Positions 1 to 12,870 of a stretch of 64,000 nt of DNA are shown here, piece after piece (position 1 is the first letter of the stretch; each line of letters opens with the position of its first letter). Location of the stretch: positions 161,999-225,998 of the forward strand of contig VYZB01000535.1 in assembly GCA_013397455.1 (NCBI GenBank), written 5' to 3'. The translations under genes were made by a program, and so were the position numbers. Source of the DNA: Crotophaga sulcirostris. Its lineage: Eukaryota; Chordata; Aves; Cuculiformes; Crotophagidae. The notes beneath the pieces were generated by a model. The model worked only from the letters and a program-made list of their open reading frames with translations. It was not told where the DNA came from and did no database searches.

Positions 1-2257
1 ACTTGTAAAAGATTTTTAAATAGAAAATGTCTACAACTGCTTAATTAGGAAGCACCAAAACCTTCACTTTGGCATTTTTAAACAAATAAAACATTGCAGC
101 ATTACAGAATCTAAATATTTGAATTTTTTTGTTGTTAAAACATAATGATAAAAGATGTCTTAGTGCTCTGTAAAAACAGGGGCTCAGCAGCCCCTTACAC
201 GTCTGTTCTCATCTACCCAGAAGATGCATCCCTGCAGGGGTGAAAACACACAGGAGCACAAAAGATGTAACCCTAAGAAAGAAATTACCTTACAAAGGAA
301 CACGGGACCATGAGATACTTGAATTCAAACTCCTAAGCCCTGGTCTAATTCAATAGTGTGCTGTTGACAGAACCACTCTGCTGGTAGCAATGATGGAAGA
401 GGCCAACACAGAAACGAGCAGAATCATTAAGGTTGGAAAAGACCTCTGAGATCATCCAGTCCAGCTGGGATCAGGCTGGCCCTACCTGATGGGGGCTTCA
501 GGAGAACGTTCCCCATGACCTTCTGCAAACGATGCAACATCCACAGCCTGTGCCATGGGGGCTGTGCCAAACTAAACACAATTATGAAAAGCTAAATGTG
601 ATAAATTGACCCTATCACACTGCGGCCCTCTCACAAAATACAGCTGTACTGCAGGATTTGGGGTATTTTAATAATTTATTTACTTCCTACATGGAAACCT
701 ATTACTTGTTCATCCACGCCCAGCCAGCACAGACCACTGAATGGACTTTCCTATACAATATATATTTGTGAGATGGAGTCTTCTTACACCTAGCTGGCAG
801 ATTCAGGAGAAAAAAGTCAACGTGCCTGCACAACTTATTTCTAAGTTTGATGAAGCTCCCTGCTACAGATCACAGTGGCTAATTTGCCAGATATTTGTTT
901 CCTAGCTATTATTGCCGGCTGAATATTTTAAATCCATTGTAATTCAATATTCAGGCCAAGTCTAAAATAAACCTTTTATTTTTTTTTTCTTTCCTTTTGA
1001 TTATTTTCGTTAAAGATATTTCTGTCTTCAATCTTCCTTTTCAATCTTGGCCTTTTAAAAGGCCATCTTCAACTTTAAAAGCAGCCTTAATTACTAGACA
1101 TTTTGTCTCCTACATGGCAACATAATCCAAGATGAGGAAACTGGATGCAGTCGAATAAATTCGTAGCACTGTGCAGAAGAGGCAAGAAGATGCAAGAAAT
1201 AACTTATATCAAGACACAGTAATGGATTATTGTATCCCATTTTTGAGGTATACCAGCTCAAATTTTCTAAAGGTGGCTAAAGAGAAACATTTTGGTGAAT
1301 TTTCAAACAGTAGTCAACAGAATTAGTGCTTTATTCTGACAAAGTTAATAGGCTTTTGAAGAATTGTGTGTCACTGCTTCTGGGGTGAGAGTTGTGTGCT
1401 CCTATCTGCATCTTCAGAGCAATTAGCTACCTTTGGGGGAAAAAGTGGCCTTTTCATTAGGTCGTGTGCTAAAAGTTAAGGAATTTAATACAACGTAATT
1501 CTCTCATTAGGGAATACCACTAACACTGTTCCCACAGTTAGAGTCCTAGGCAAGGCTTTATAGAGGTCAGTGGAAGCTGAATTTCTGGAGTTAAGGTACA
1601 GGTTTTCAGGAACAAAGGAAAAAACGATGAATCATTGCAAGAAAAAACTGAAGGATTTTTTTTTAACAGCTGTAAATAGTGACAACGATGGAAAGAAAAC
1701 TGGTGAGAAAGGCAGCAAATACACAAGCAGTAACATCCTCCTGAGCTCCTGGACTGTACTAACACTCAAAAAAGGGGATGGGGATTCAGTTATGCCGCAT
1801 CACACGTTCCTGTTATCTGTGGCTTTTCTAGAAGGAAGGGAGAGACAGGGTATTTGCAGCCATAACAGGATTCCCTCCTCAAAAACAAACACCTGCTTAG
1901 GTACCAAACCTTGCTGTTTCTTAAAGGAGTTTTTTACTTGAAGGAGTTATTTGACATTTTGCTGCCTTTTGCAGTCTTAAAGCATTTGTTTTCCAATCCT
2001 ACAAGGTGATGGAGAAGTATATTCACTGCAGGGTAAAGCCTGGTCTGGTTGGGGAAAAGCTCTAGTGATTGTTTTTGGGAAAATTTTTAAGAAATTCTCC
2101 TATGCCTTTACCTAGATTTAGTTGGATTTAGGGATTTAGGGGTGCATTTAAAGAAAGCTTTTAAAATTGATTTCAAATTTTTAAAACACCAAGGTGTGAG
2201 ATATGCTGGTGTCCACAAGCTATTGAGAAAATTTAAAGAAATTGAAAGGAAAGTTGA
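1..2257. other. Non-coding flank
   Basis: AT-rich unique sequence with one old CR1 fragment (418-565). The stretch at about 850-1010 has a balanced, homeobox-like AT-rich composition and no repeat character; it may be a conserved element. Open frames at 1538-1941 show no family resemblance. No gene seen. Confidence 0.6.
418..565 (-). mobile_element. CR1 LINE fragment, old
   Basis: It begins with AGAATCATTAAGGTTGGAAA, the reverse complement of a CR1 3' end, followed by the typical GACCTCTGAGATCATCCAG. Beyond about 130 bp it is too diverged to follow. Non-coding and 5'-truncated. Confidence 0.75.
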
Positions 2258-2562
2258 GGAGGGGCTCCTGATCGGGGAGTGCAGGGAGAGGATGAGGGGG
2301 AAGGGTTTTCAGCTGAAAGAGAGGAGATTGAGATGAGATCTTAGGGAGAAATGTTTTGCTGTGAGGGTGGGGAGGCCCTGGCCCAGGTTGCCCAGAGCAG
2401 TGGTGGCTGCCCCATCCCTGGAGGTGTTCCAGGCCAGGTTGGATGGGGCTTGGAGCCCCCTGACCCAGGGGGAGGTGTCCCTGCCCATGGCAGGGGGTGG
2501 GACTGGGTGGGCTTTGAGGTCCCTTCCAACCCAAACCATTCTGTGGTTCTGCAATTCTATGA
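2258..2562 (+). mobile_element. CR1 LINE 3' fragment, young copy
   Basis: This is a 5'-truncated CR1 in plus orientation. It contains the GCCCAGAGCAGTGGTGGC and GGAGGTGTCCCTGCCCATGG blocks and ends CCTTCCAACCCAAACCATTC plus an ATTCTATG-type tail. It is very similar, in inverted orientation, to the copy at 4762-5046. Short open frames here are remnants of repeat sequence, not genes. Confidence 0.92.
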
Positions 2563-4761
2563 AATTGTGAATATCTCTGCAATACACTGCTAAGCATTAA
2601 ATTTTGAGATGAACTTGGTTTTTAAGGTCAAGAGGTGGTTTGGGAAAACAAGGTAGCAGTTTTTATTAAACACTCAATGCCATCCATACTGGCTGTGCAT
2701 TGGATACCAGCAAAATACATTTATCTCTTTTTTTTTTTTTTTAACTACAGAGATGGTGTGTCACCACGTTTTCACATTTTTAATATTGTACTACTACAAA
2801 ATATCTACCTTGATTACTTTCATATCTTCTTATTAAAGCAGTTACAATGTCTGTTCAATCAAGGGAGTACGGGGTGGTAAAGGTTTTTGTAGCCAGGACT
2901 CACCTGCACGTGGCTCAACGTGGCAGTGATGCAAAATGTCACTGAAATGCCAGGTTTCTCAAGGGTCTTGGAAGACGTGGGAGAGGGAGACAGTGAGGAC
3001 TCCAGAAACAGCAGCAGAGGAGGAGGAGCAGCTGCAGAGACTGTAGGTGCCCATGGTGTTTCCTGAAGAAATCAGTTTCAGGGATGTGCATCCTTTTAGT
3101 TTATTTTGGTTTGGTTTTGTTTTGGTTTTTTGTTTGGTTTTGGGTTGGTTTTTTTTTGGGTTTTTTTTTTTATATTCCTTTTTCTGTGTTATTTATGATG
3201 CTGCACATGTACAAAGGGAGGAGGAAGGGAGAAGGGTGGAGGAGAAATATTCACGCACCCCATTTTAAGCACCTTATTTTCTTTCTGCTTTGCAGTCCTG
3301 CTGCTTTATCTAATCACTGAGGGAAGATTTGCTGCTCCAAAGGGCAGCTCAAAGCAGCTGCATTAGGTCCTTGAGCTGAATTGCCCCCTGAATGACAGCT
3401 GTCAAGTGATTTGTCACCAACACCAGCAAGCCCATAACGTCCCAAATATCTTTCATTGCACAGAAAGTCTTCTAGGAGAACAGTTTAAATGATGGAAGAA
3501 AGATTTGATTTCAATTCTATATCAAGTCCATGATAGTGTTAATCCCATAAAAATATAAAACACCCAGAATTTCTCTCTAATAATTGTAAACACTGCTTCC
3601 TTTGTCAACTTTTTGATTTATTGGAACTTATTATAGAGCTAGACTTTATTGTATTTGCTTATGATACCACAGTAATCTTTTCCCAGGCTTTCACTTTATT
3701 TTGTTACATTTATCTAGCAAGCCAGATTCACACTCCCACAGTAACCATATGGAGAAAAGCCACAAAAGCTGTTAAGTACATTTAATTACTGTTTTGATGA
3801 GCTCATATTTTAATTATGTTTATTGATTCTGTGTGTGTTGAAATAGTTTTAGCATTTCAAGAAAAAAAAAATGGAATCAATATACTGTAATTACTGGGCA
3901 TTTTATAATTTTTCTGTGTAATTAAAACTTTCATATAATATTTTAGCACTTTTTACTAATCCCTCAGCTGTGATTGGCTGCATTTCCTTCTATGCTTAGG
4001 TGAGCTTTAATTTTCACTCTTCTGCAATGGGAAGCTAAGTTCAGGACTAAGCATCATCTCCATCCAATACTTTCCTTCACCTTAGACCTTCTTAGGAAAT
4101 AAAAAATAACATGCATATGGTATTTACTAACACAACACTAGTTGTGACACATTGATACGTCTTCCACTTGGAGCTGTCATGACAGCACTGGCTAGCACTC
4201 CAGTAACAGCTTGATGGGTAAGAGAGCTAAGAAAGAGGTCTTCCCAATGTAACTGTCACTGTCCAATTACATCACGACAGCTGGCATTTTATCTAAAACA
4301 GTAAAATATATTATTTGATTTAAAAAAACCCCATATGCCTCTATTCAGGTAGAAAATAATTTAGAGCTGTTCTCAGAATTTGCAATGAAATTTTTCCCTT
4401 GAATAGATCTAAAATTTGGATTATTAAAAATGGTAAAGCAGGTGTATGGGGACCTAACCCTCCAGTGGTGTAGTTTGCATGGAGCATAATTTTTGTTTCA
4501 TGGTGAAAGAAAATGACTTTGGACACAAATTATGACCAAAAGCAGGTAAAACCACATATTTGGGTTGTAGAATGGTGGGAAACCAAGTAGGCAGTCAAGC
4601 TTTTAAAGATGCTTCATGTCATGATGAAGAGAAGCATGTTTTTCTCCATAGGTTATCCCTTATAAGACAAAAAATTGTTGCTTCCATATAGATCAAATTA
4701 GATATTATAGAATTATAACTCACAGACACTGCTCTCACACCTTACGTGCCCATTGACTGAG
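2563..4761. other. Non-coding spacer between inverted CR1 copies
   Basis: It holds a T-run at 2728-2742 and the GGTTTT tract at 3103-3172. From about 3500 to 4020 there is unique AT-rich sequence with many TAATTA/ATTAAT words, a candidate regulatory element. No gene seen. Confidence 0.6.
3103..3172. repeat. (GGTTTT)n-like low-complexity tract
   Basis: Imperfect TTTTGG/TTTGTT units grade into runs of T on the plus strand. The short hydrophobic open frames here are by-products of this composition. Confidence 0.85.
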
Positions 4762-5046
4762 ATCACAGAATCATGGAATGGTTTGGGTACCACCCAGTGC
4801 CACCCCCTGCCATGGGCAGGGACACCTCCCACTGGGTCAGGGGGCTCCAAGCCCCATCCAACCTGGCCTGGAACACCTCCAGGGATGGGGCAGCCACCAC
4901 TGCTCTGGGCAACCTGGGCCAGGGCCTCCCCACCCTCACAGCAAAACATTTCTCCCTAAGATCTCATCTCAATCTCCCCTCCTTCAGCTGGAAATCCTTC
5001 CACCTCGTCCTATCCCTGCCCTCCCTGATCAAGATGAAAGGACTTC
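4762..5046 (-). mobile_element. CR1 LINE 3' fragment, young copy (inverted relative to 2258-2562)
   Basis: It starts with the CR1 3' tail in reverse complement (CACAGAATCATGGAATGG) and continues through the conserved 3' body to the CCCTGCCCTCCCTGATCAAG block. A run of more than 100 bp is nearly identical to the inverted copy 2.2 kb away, so both derive from the same recent subfamily. Confidence 0.92.
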
Positions 5047-7493
5047 ATCTGTAAGTAAAGCAAATGCAAATATAAAGTAGGTCCTATGTACAGGAAGGAG
5101 AGTTGGCAGTGACAGCACAGGCTTGTCTAGCAGAGGGACCTGAGCAGAAATTGCTTTCACTGGACACCAGAACTTCAATGATGTGACTGAGTTTTGAAAT
5201 TTCAAGATTTCTCATGTGATGAAAAATCCTTCCTCAAGGGAGCTCTGATGTTTGTAGACATGAGATGGTGAGCTTCAGACCTTTCTCTTTTACTTTGTCT
5301 GTGGCTTTTAATCTGAATGGTATTAAAAGCAAGAAGCAGTGTCATATCATTCGGCCATCAAGCTCAGTTTCCATTTATTTGCACCCCTGCGTGCCACACA
5401 GACAGCGAATTAAAGAAATGAAAAGAAAAAAAACAAGTCAACTGCTTGTATTTTAAGACTCTGATTGCAGAAGCATCATTTTCACCCTTTCAGTGTACTT
5501 TTGAATCTCTGACAAAATGCTAGAAGGTTGCTCTGTGGTCCTGACAGTCAAACTGGATTTGTTACATGAAGAGCTGTTCTTGAAGTATTGTACCCTTGGC
5601 TCTCAATCTCCATCTTAAATTACCAAAGAGAAAGAAATATCTTTTCTGTGGAACTCATCTTGACTTGACCCCAGGCATACAATGTTAGCAGAGCTGGAAA
5701 CTGGGTGCTGGCGAGGAAAGAGAAAGGGCTTCATCTGCTTTAGTACTGTATATTACCTGAAGGTCAGGAGATTACTGTGAGAAGGGGCAGAACGTATGAC
5801 TCTGGCAACAAAAAGAGGCATCAAGAGCTGAAAGAGAATATTTATGGGAAAAAAAACACGTGATAGCAACAAATAGAGCTATCTGAAAGAAAAGTAGAAA
5901 GGATAGATAGGAAGAACACAGAAACAAGACATAACTGTCCGTTTGGAATGAGATGGGCCACGATTAGAGAAGGTTCAGGTGTCATCTTGACCCCCAGAGA
6001 AAAGTCAGTGGGAGAAAGAGGGAACAGGGAAACAGCGTGGAGGCACAGAAAGGTGGAAGCCTCACTTGCTCCCCTTTGGAGCACTTAGCAGAAGGGTAAA
6101 CCTTGATTCTGGCCAACTGCCCCTGCTACAGACCAGGAGAGCCCCACAGATGTTACCAAGAGTCAGGGCTGTAAGACTCCGCAGAAGTTGCTGCAGAGCC
6201 TCTTCAAAAATAGATTTACAAAATAGATTTTGCTGAGTTTTCAAACCAGGGTGGAGAATCCTGCAGCAGCAGTGCCAGGGACAGCACGAGGGATGGGGAC
6301 AGAGGGCAGTGACTGGAGCTGGTGTCCTCACTGCTTGTACCTGCCACGGAATACGCAGGGCCTGGAGTGGTTTCCACAGGCACCAAAGAGCCCCATCCTG
6401 ATATCTTTTGGAGTGTGCAAAGCAAGGACAAATCCACTATTCAACAGAGTCAATGTGAACAATTTCATTTGGTACCAGTGGTGTTTTCTTCGACCCTTAA
6501 TGCACTTTTTAGACAGCCTCACGTCTATGCGTATTTGTGGACATTCCCTTCATACATTTTATGCTATCATTCAAGTCTTCTTGTTTCCTGTGTTTCTGAC
6601 ACTGTTTTTCTTCTACCATCCTTTAATAATGTAGTTTTCTATCAACATAAAACGCATGTTGCATATTTTAATATGAAAAACTGATCAAATAGATACACCT
6701 GGGAAAATGAGATGGAAGAAGAGTTCTGCAGTCCCAGTTATTTCTTACCACAACACATAACTCTCCATTTCAAGAAAAAAAGGCCAAACTCTCTGCAAAC
6801 ACACCACTATAAACCCCAGTCAATTCTCTTGATGCTGGAGGAACTATTCATGGGTACATACAAACAGTTTTCAAACAGCTTGTTATTCCCCCATTAGGCT
6901 GGTGGAGCTCCCCTGAAGTGGTTTGTGCCTAATGGCTAAATACACATTTATAAACTTCTCTGCAACGCTGTATAATTTTCCTGACAGGTCAAAATGTTTA
7001 CAACTCCAGACAAACACACAGATAATTTTGAAGAGAGCAGCTACATATCAGAAAATCTGCTGAACATTAGTAGATTTGTGAGCACAGCACATATGGTTCT
7101 CAGTGCAGCAACTCAGCCGTTTCATTTCTCTCTTTTGCTCAATATTCAGCCCCTTGAGAATTCCGACCCTGGCTCCAGTGTGGCAGTTTCACACACATAA
7201 AAGTCTTGTTCGTGCAAGTTGTGAGCCACCAGACAAAAATAAGACTTTTTTTGCTGACTTTTTTTGCATTGCATCTCTAGATCAGAAAACCGCAATTGCT
7301 CATGAGAAACACAGTCAAGCTATTTTCATTTTAATTAACAGCATGGTTTATGCTAATTGGCTGACCATGATCTTTGTCATTAGACCTAAACGTGATAAAG
7401 AATGTAGGACACCCATGAGGACAATGAGATGACTGACCCACAGTTACATTAGACAGCAGAATAAAAGTTATATATAAAATAAAAGTTATATTT

Positions 7494-7540
7494 CATAGAC
7501 TCATAGAATGGTTTGGACGGGAAGAGACCTTATTTGTCCT
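7494..7540 (-). mobile_element. CR1 LINE 3' end, very short
   Basis: CATAGAATGGTTTGGACGGG is a diverged CR1 3' end in reverse complement. Only about 45 bp of element are recognisable. The flank just before it holds two copies of AATAAAAGTTATAT. Confidence 0.6.
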
Positions 7541-7815
7541 TTAACTGATGAAGGAAGAAGATTCCTGATGTGCAGGTTATAAATGTGTATTTGGCATGTT
7601 TGGGTAAAGTGTCTGAACAACCATCAGAAAAATAGGACTGGACTGCAAAAGCCCTTTGCATCCAAACTGCCTTGAGATTTGCACTCCAGATACTTCTCTT
7701 GCTATGAAAAAATTGTCAGAAACACCAGCCCAGCAGCACCCTGGGGGTAAATCTAACACCTCGCTTCCCTTAAAGCATCTCCCCTGCTGAAAGCCAGCAT
7801 CCTCCATCCTCCAGA

Positions 7816-7830
7816 TTTGATGTCATCAAA
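7816..7830. promoter_or_regulatory. 15-bp palindrome with CRE-like core
   Basis: TTTGATGTCATCAAA is a perfect interrupted palindrome whose centre, TGATGTCATCA, resembles bZIP (CRE/ATF) sites. Only the sequence supports it. Confidence 0.25.
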
Positions 7831-10800
7831 TTTGAGCTCATCAGCTCTATCGTTAATCTGATGAAATCTGTTAAAATTTGAAATAATTCCTCTAAACTCC
7901 TCCAGCTGCAATTATGAGACAAGAAGATCAGGAAAATTCAAGGTCAATTAGAACTAAGAAGTTTAATAATTCCATCACATCTAACACCTTTTTCATGGAA
8001 ACACTGAAGTCAAAGACATCAGGAAAATTTTGATATTTTTGTAGTTCCTGCTGAATATTTCCAAATTGTTCCATTTTAAGCAGCACTTTAAGATATTTTC
8101 CAAGCACTGCTCAGCTTGGCTTTCATTTTTGTTTTTGTTCATTTTTGTTCATTCATTGCTTATTGATGGAGTAATTCATATTTACTGATTAACACATGTA
8201 AACTTAGCACTGCTGCAGCTAACTTTTTTTTGCCTATGATTGGAGACCCAAATAATTTTCATTTTGCAGAAGCTGCTTTGTAAAACAGGCAGCTGCATCT
8301 TGTTGCTTCTTTGAATAAGAGGTTAAGAGCCCAAACTGAATGACAACCTGATTCTTTATGTACAGGAACCTGCTCTTTGGCTTGCTGAGTGCTTGCCAGT
8401 TGAGGACCATTAGTAGGAAGAATGTTTTTTCTTCCTTTGGTTTATCCACAAAGTAATCAGAGTGAGTTAAAAAAAAAAAAAGAAGAATAGAAAGCAATCA
8501 AACAAATCAATCCCAATTATCAGAAATGACAGCAAGAATCTATCAGAAAGATTTCTGTGAGGTCTCATGTATGGATGAATCTGTAAATTACAAAGGATGA
8601 GAAGGATATTTGTAGCAAAGCTCACAAATGTTGACCCAAACAGATTCTCATGTAGATATTGATGTCACTAAAACTCAGAGTTTCTCACAGCTGCAGCAAA
8701 TGAAAACTTGTCTAGAAGTAAGACTTCAAATGGAGTAAAATCCATCACCACCATCAGACTCTGTGCAACAGTTACGAGACGTACCCATGCCCTGCATGTT
8801 TCATGAAAGGGTCAGTGAAAGACTCACCTCTGTCCCACGTGTGTCCATCCAATGTCACACACATGCACACAGACCCCTCCTCTCTCTCTTCCAGGGTTAC
8901 ATTCTTCCAAAGGCAGGATGAGGATGAGGGATGCACACTGTCCCCAGTGCATCTGCCTATGGGAATCAGAAACCTGCTCTGTCGTCTCCCTCCTTCAGCC
9001 AACTGAGAATTTTATTTCAAGAGAGAAAAAAAACCACAATAAATTATCATGAAAAATACTGGGCCCAATTCCTGCCACATCAAATTTCACTGGAAGGGTA
9101 GGAGCACAAGAACAGCATTAAGTAGCAGATTTTATTCTACTCTATGGGAGATTTACCTTTGTTAATAAATGCATTGAAAAATCCAGGTAGCAGAGACTAT
9201 CTTCAAAAGAACAGTGTAAAAGTGAAGAAAAACTCAAACTAGCAGAACTACTGCTAGGGAAGTAGTGGTTGGACACTTTTGCCATCTGTTAATATGTTGT
9301 CAGCTGGCACAAATAATGATTCCCCTCACCTGGGGGTCACTTTCCTGCATACTTCTCCCTCCCTCGTTTCCCCAGCCACTCTTTGCAGGTCACTGGGGAA
9401 GGGGAAATCAGAGTGTTCCCCATCATGGGGAGAAATCAGAGAGGGTACAAAGTTTCACTTAGCTGTAGATTAGTGTAAATTAAATAGAGTGGCCTGGGGA
9501 GGGGTCTCAGCCTGCAGGGCAACCTGATAGTGAAGCTAGAATCACAGTCTATCTATGTTCTAAATTGATGGCAATGAAAATAATACTCCCCAGACACAAA
9601 AGTACACTTGTTTTCAGATTAATGCATCCTGAATGTGAGCTTTTCATCTCCTTTCTGAATGAGTTAACGTGTGCTCGTTTGCCTTGGCCAGAATCTGAAC
9701 TGCAGATTCATTATTTGGAAACTTATTTGCGCTGAAGTCTGCAAGGCCAGTAGCTTGGGAAGATGAAAACAGCTTTCCACAGGCTCTCATTTTGGGAAAA
9801 GCCAGTTGCCCAGGGCTGCCAAATGCATTCCCCATGAACTTTCTCCATTTGCATGTTATATTATATTTGAAAAACAATTCATACCTCTCATTGTGGAGCC
9901 TGTCATCTTGCACTAGCACTGCACATCCCCTCTTCTTAGAGCAGAGCATAGCTATCTGCCATAACATCCCATGCTCATATCAATTAATTCCTGGAGTGCA
10001 CTGCCAATTAATATGTGTAATGGATGATAATTTCACAAAAGTTTTAGCTTTATTTTGCATTTTATAAATCGTTACTAGTACAGAATTAAATTATTCTTTG
10101 ATTAGTACAGCAACACATTTTGGGGGGGCTTTTCAATATTGCCTTTTCAATAGTACAACTCTGAATTTTTCTCACTGATGTATGGACAGAGAATGCAAGG
10201 TAGAAGATAGTTGTAAAATACATCTGTCAAGATAAGCTTGTAACTACTGCTCTTTCTGTAACTGTAGAAAAAATAAAGTAATTTAGATACCAATGTTTCA
10301 TTACAATTAGCTTCAGTTCAACTTTCAAGGGAAGAGAATACTGAAAAAAAAATCTATTTAGAAGTTGAATCGAAAAGCCAAAACAGCCTCAGCAGTTCAT
10401 TCAAAAAAAAATATTTTGATACTGTCAAAACATCTTCAGACATTCTGGCAACACCTGACTTTGCAAAGTATTCAAACACTGGCCAGTTATGTATTCAGAT
10501 AGAGATTATCTTGTACACGGTCTCTTCAGAGTTCCTCCAGTCTGATGTCATTTTGTATTTCTCTTTAACAATAGACTATTCAAATTAATGGGACTTATTT
10601 ATAATATGCTTTTCGTTGCTATAATAACTCTGCACAAACACCTGCCCTTGGTCTCAGCTGACAGAAACTCCCAAAGCACAACCAGCGTCGACGCTGTTAA
10701 AGCAGACGCACCATCCCCAGTCCAGTTCATTCACATCCCTTGATCGAATCTCCTCTTTTTTCCAAGCATTAGTTTGTTATCTCTCTGCTCTCTGTGCCTG

Positions 10801-12774
10801 CAACTTCATCCCAGAGAACACTAATTCCACGAAGTGAGAGCAAGAGAAAAGCCCCATGACTGCTTGTTCTAGAGCCCTCGACAAACAGCAGTTGATCCAT
10901 TGAATCCAGCCCACCTGAAATCTTCTTCACGCTCTCATATTGACTCTGCAAACGCTGTTCCTGGACAGGTAACGTTGCTGCACACTCGTACATTTCTGCT
11001 TGCTGTTTCCACAACTGCCTGTGTTTTGAAAGACCTGAAGACGAAAGATCTGTGTTACAAACTCCTGACTTTGTACACTCAGAAAGTCACTTTGATGTTT
11101 GGGAGTAAGCTGTTAAACGGTCGGTTTTTATCCTGTGATGCATACAGTGATAATATGCATAGGATAAATTGAAGAACTGAGAAAAACCTCTTTCTCAGCT
11201 CTGGAATTCCCCCTCATCCAGTGGCATTGCCATTCAGTCCAGGAAAATCCATGTCTGGGTTTGCATCAGGAAAAGCCCCAGCCAGAAACAACATCGTGCA
11301 CCAGGACAGGAGTATAAAGGCACAATTAAAATTCCTTTACTGGTTAATCACAGAATATCATACTTTAAGATCACAAACTCTTCACAGATATATGAGCTGA
11401 GAATATTTTAAGAGGTTTCTGTAAGTTATTGGTCTACTGTGGTCTATTTAGTGTTTGCCCAGTATCACAGGGTGTCTTGACTACAGAAAAATAATAAAGA
11501 ATAGACAGGCATATTTTTATGCATTCATAAACAGAGCAGAGATAGACGTAGCTTAATAAGAACAGTTTATTCAAGTACTAAAATACTTAGAATTAAACAC
11601 TTATAATGTAACAATGTAAAACACAAGACTTCAAGGTTGCCTTGGCAGGACTCTGAGTGACAGCTCACTTCCCACTTTGCACGTACAGGTAAGCTCGCTC
11701 TGTTTCTCACCTGTGCCACTAAAACCCTCTGAGCTCCTAATCACATCCGAACCAAAGCTCTTCTGCTAAAGGCAAAATACGTTATGCAAAATAAGCTAAA
11801 ACACATTGTGGGTGAAAAAACTCTCCAAACAACAGTATTCCAGGCGTATTTTAGTTCTGATTTTGGAAAGGTGTGTGCAGGTACATATGTATCCCACCTT
11901 CTCATGGGATTTTCACCTCCATTCCAGCTTGTGTGCTGGTGAACCACTGTGAACTGAATGATCTTATCCAGTTAATTCTTTTAGACTTCATTTTAGCAAA
12001 TCTTAAAGTTAAAATTACCCTCCCAAAAAACAATGTTAAGGCATTTGAACTCACTGCAGCTTTTGAACACTGGTTAAATTTTAAAATCTCTGCTGGTTAA
12101 ACACGAATTATCATTTTACTTATGAAGTACTTTTAAAAAATATTACAATATAGAAAAACTGTAGAATTACAAGGCCATCCACTAAAGTGAGAATATAAAT
12201 TCCCCAATCTAATAGTTATTTGACTGAGCTAATATTGAAACTCTTAATAGCATTTAAACAAAAAAATGTTCAAATTTCTTTTAAAAGTAGTACTCTGATC
12301 ACAAGATTTAAATTATCATATTCATTAGAGAAATCCTGTATTAGGAGTGAAACTCTAACATTGCAGTGAGCCAAATTGACACACAGAAATATATTTGCCT
12401 TAAAACCAAGATAGACACTAATGTGGGATATACTGGCAGATGGAAATAGTCTTTGTCAGGGCTACTGTATTTTTTCCTCAGAGCAAGGTATCATTTAACT
12501 TTCCCCCTTTTTCTATTAAAAAGACAATCAATATTTTGAAAGAATAAATTAACAGGAGTTTCAACACATGACAGGAGCAGGCAGAAAAGACACGGTCATA
12601 TGTCTTCATTTTCATTCTAAATATAAATGAAAACATGAGTGTTTATTTTTAAGCCCGCAGACCGAAGCATCTAATTGATCCCACTTGGGAGACAGGCTCT
12701 GAATAAAGGGCCATTATGTTTTGATGAGATAGGCAATTGCCTTGAACTTGCCAGGAGTTCAGGTGTGGGTGTAT

Positions 12775-12870
12775 CCGTACCCCGCGCTTGCAGGAATGCC
12801 GGTCTCGGCGCGCTCCGGCCCGTGCATCTGCCTCGTGGAGCCCTTGTAGGGACCGGCTCCATTTCACCCG
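12775..12870. other. CpG-dense island-like segment in the desert
   Basis: Twelve CpG dinucleotides fall within 96 bp (for example GGTCTCGGCGCGCTCCGG), while the surrounding kilobases are AT-rich and nearly CpG-free. It is unique sequence, not CR1. It may be a small regulatory element or the core of a conserved element. No gene is evident. Confidence 0.4.

Noticed and set aside
1570..1941. 123-codon open frame, plus strand
   Set aside because: No recognisable domain, no flanking splice pattern, and composition like the neighbouring non-coding DNA.
2220..2597. Several overlapping open frames of 60-125 codons on both strands
   Set aside because: They lie in the 3' non-coding part of a truncated CR1. 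The same peptide pieces recur at 4713-5080, 19301-19512, 22487-22745 and 56284-56643, which shows they are repeat-derived.
3047..3320. Phe/Trp/Leu-rich short frames that look like transmembrane proteins
   Set aside because: Produced by the GGTTTT/T-rich low-complexity tract.
6062..6684. Cluster of open frames of 64-134 codons
   Set aside because: Low-complexity and unrecognisable translations, overlapping on both strands without conserved motifs.
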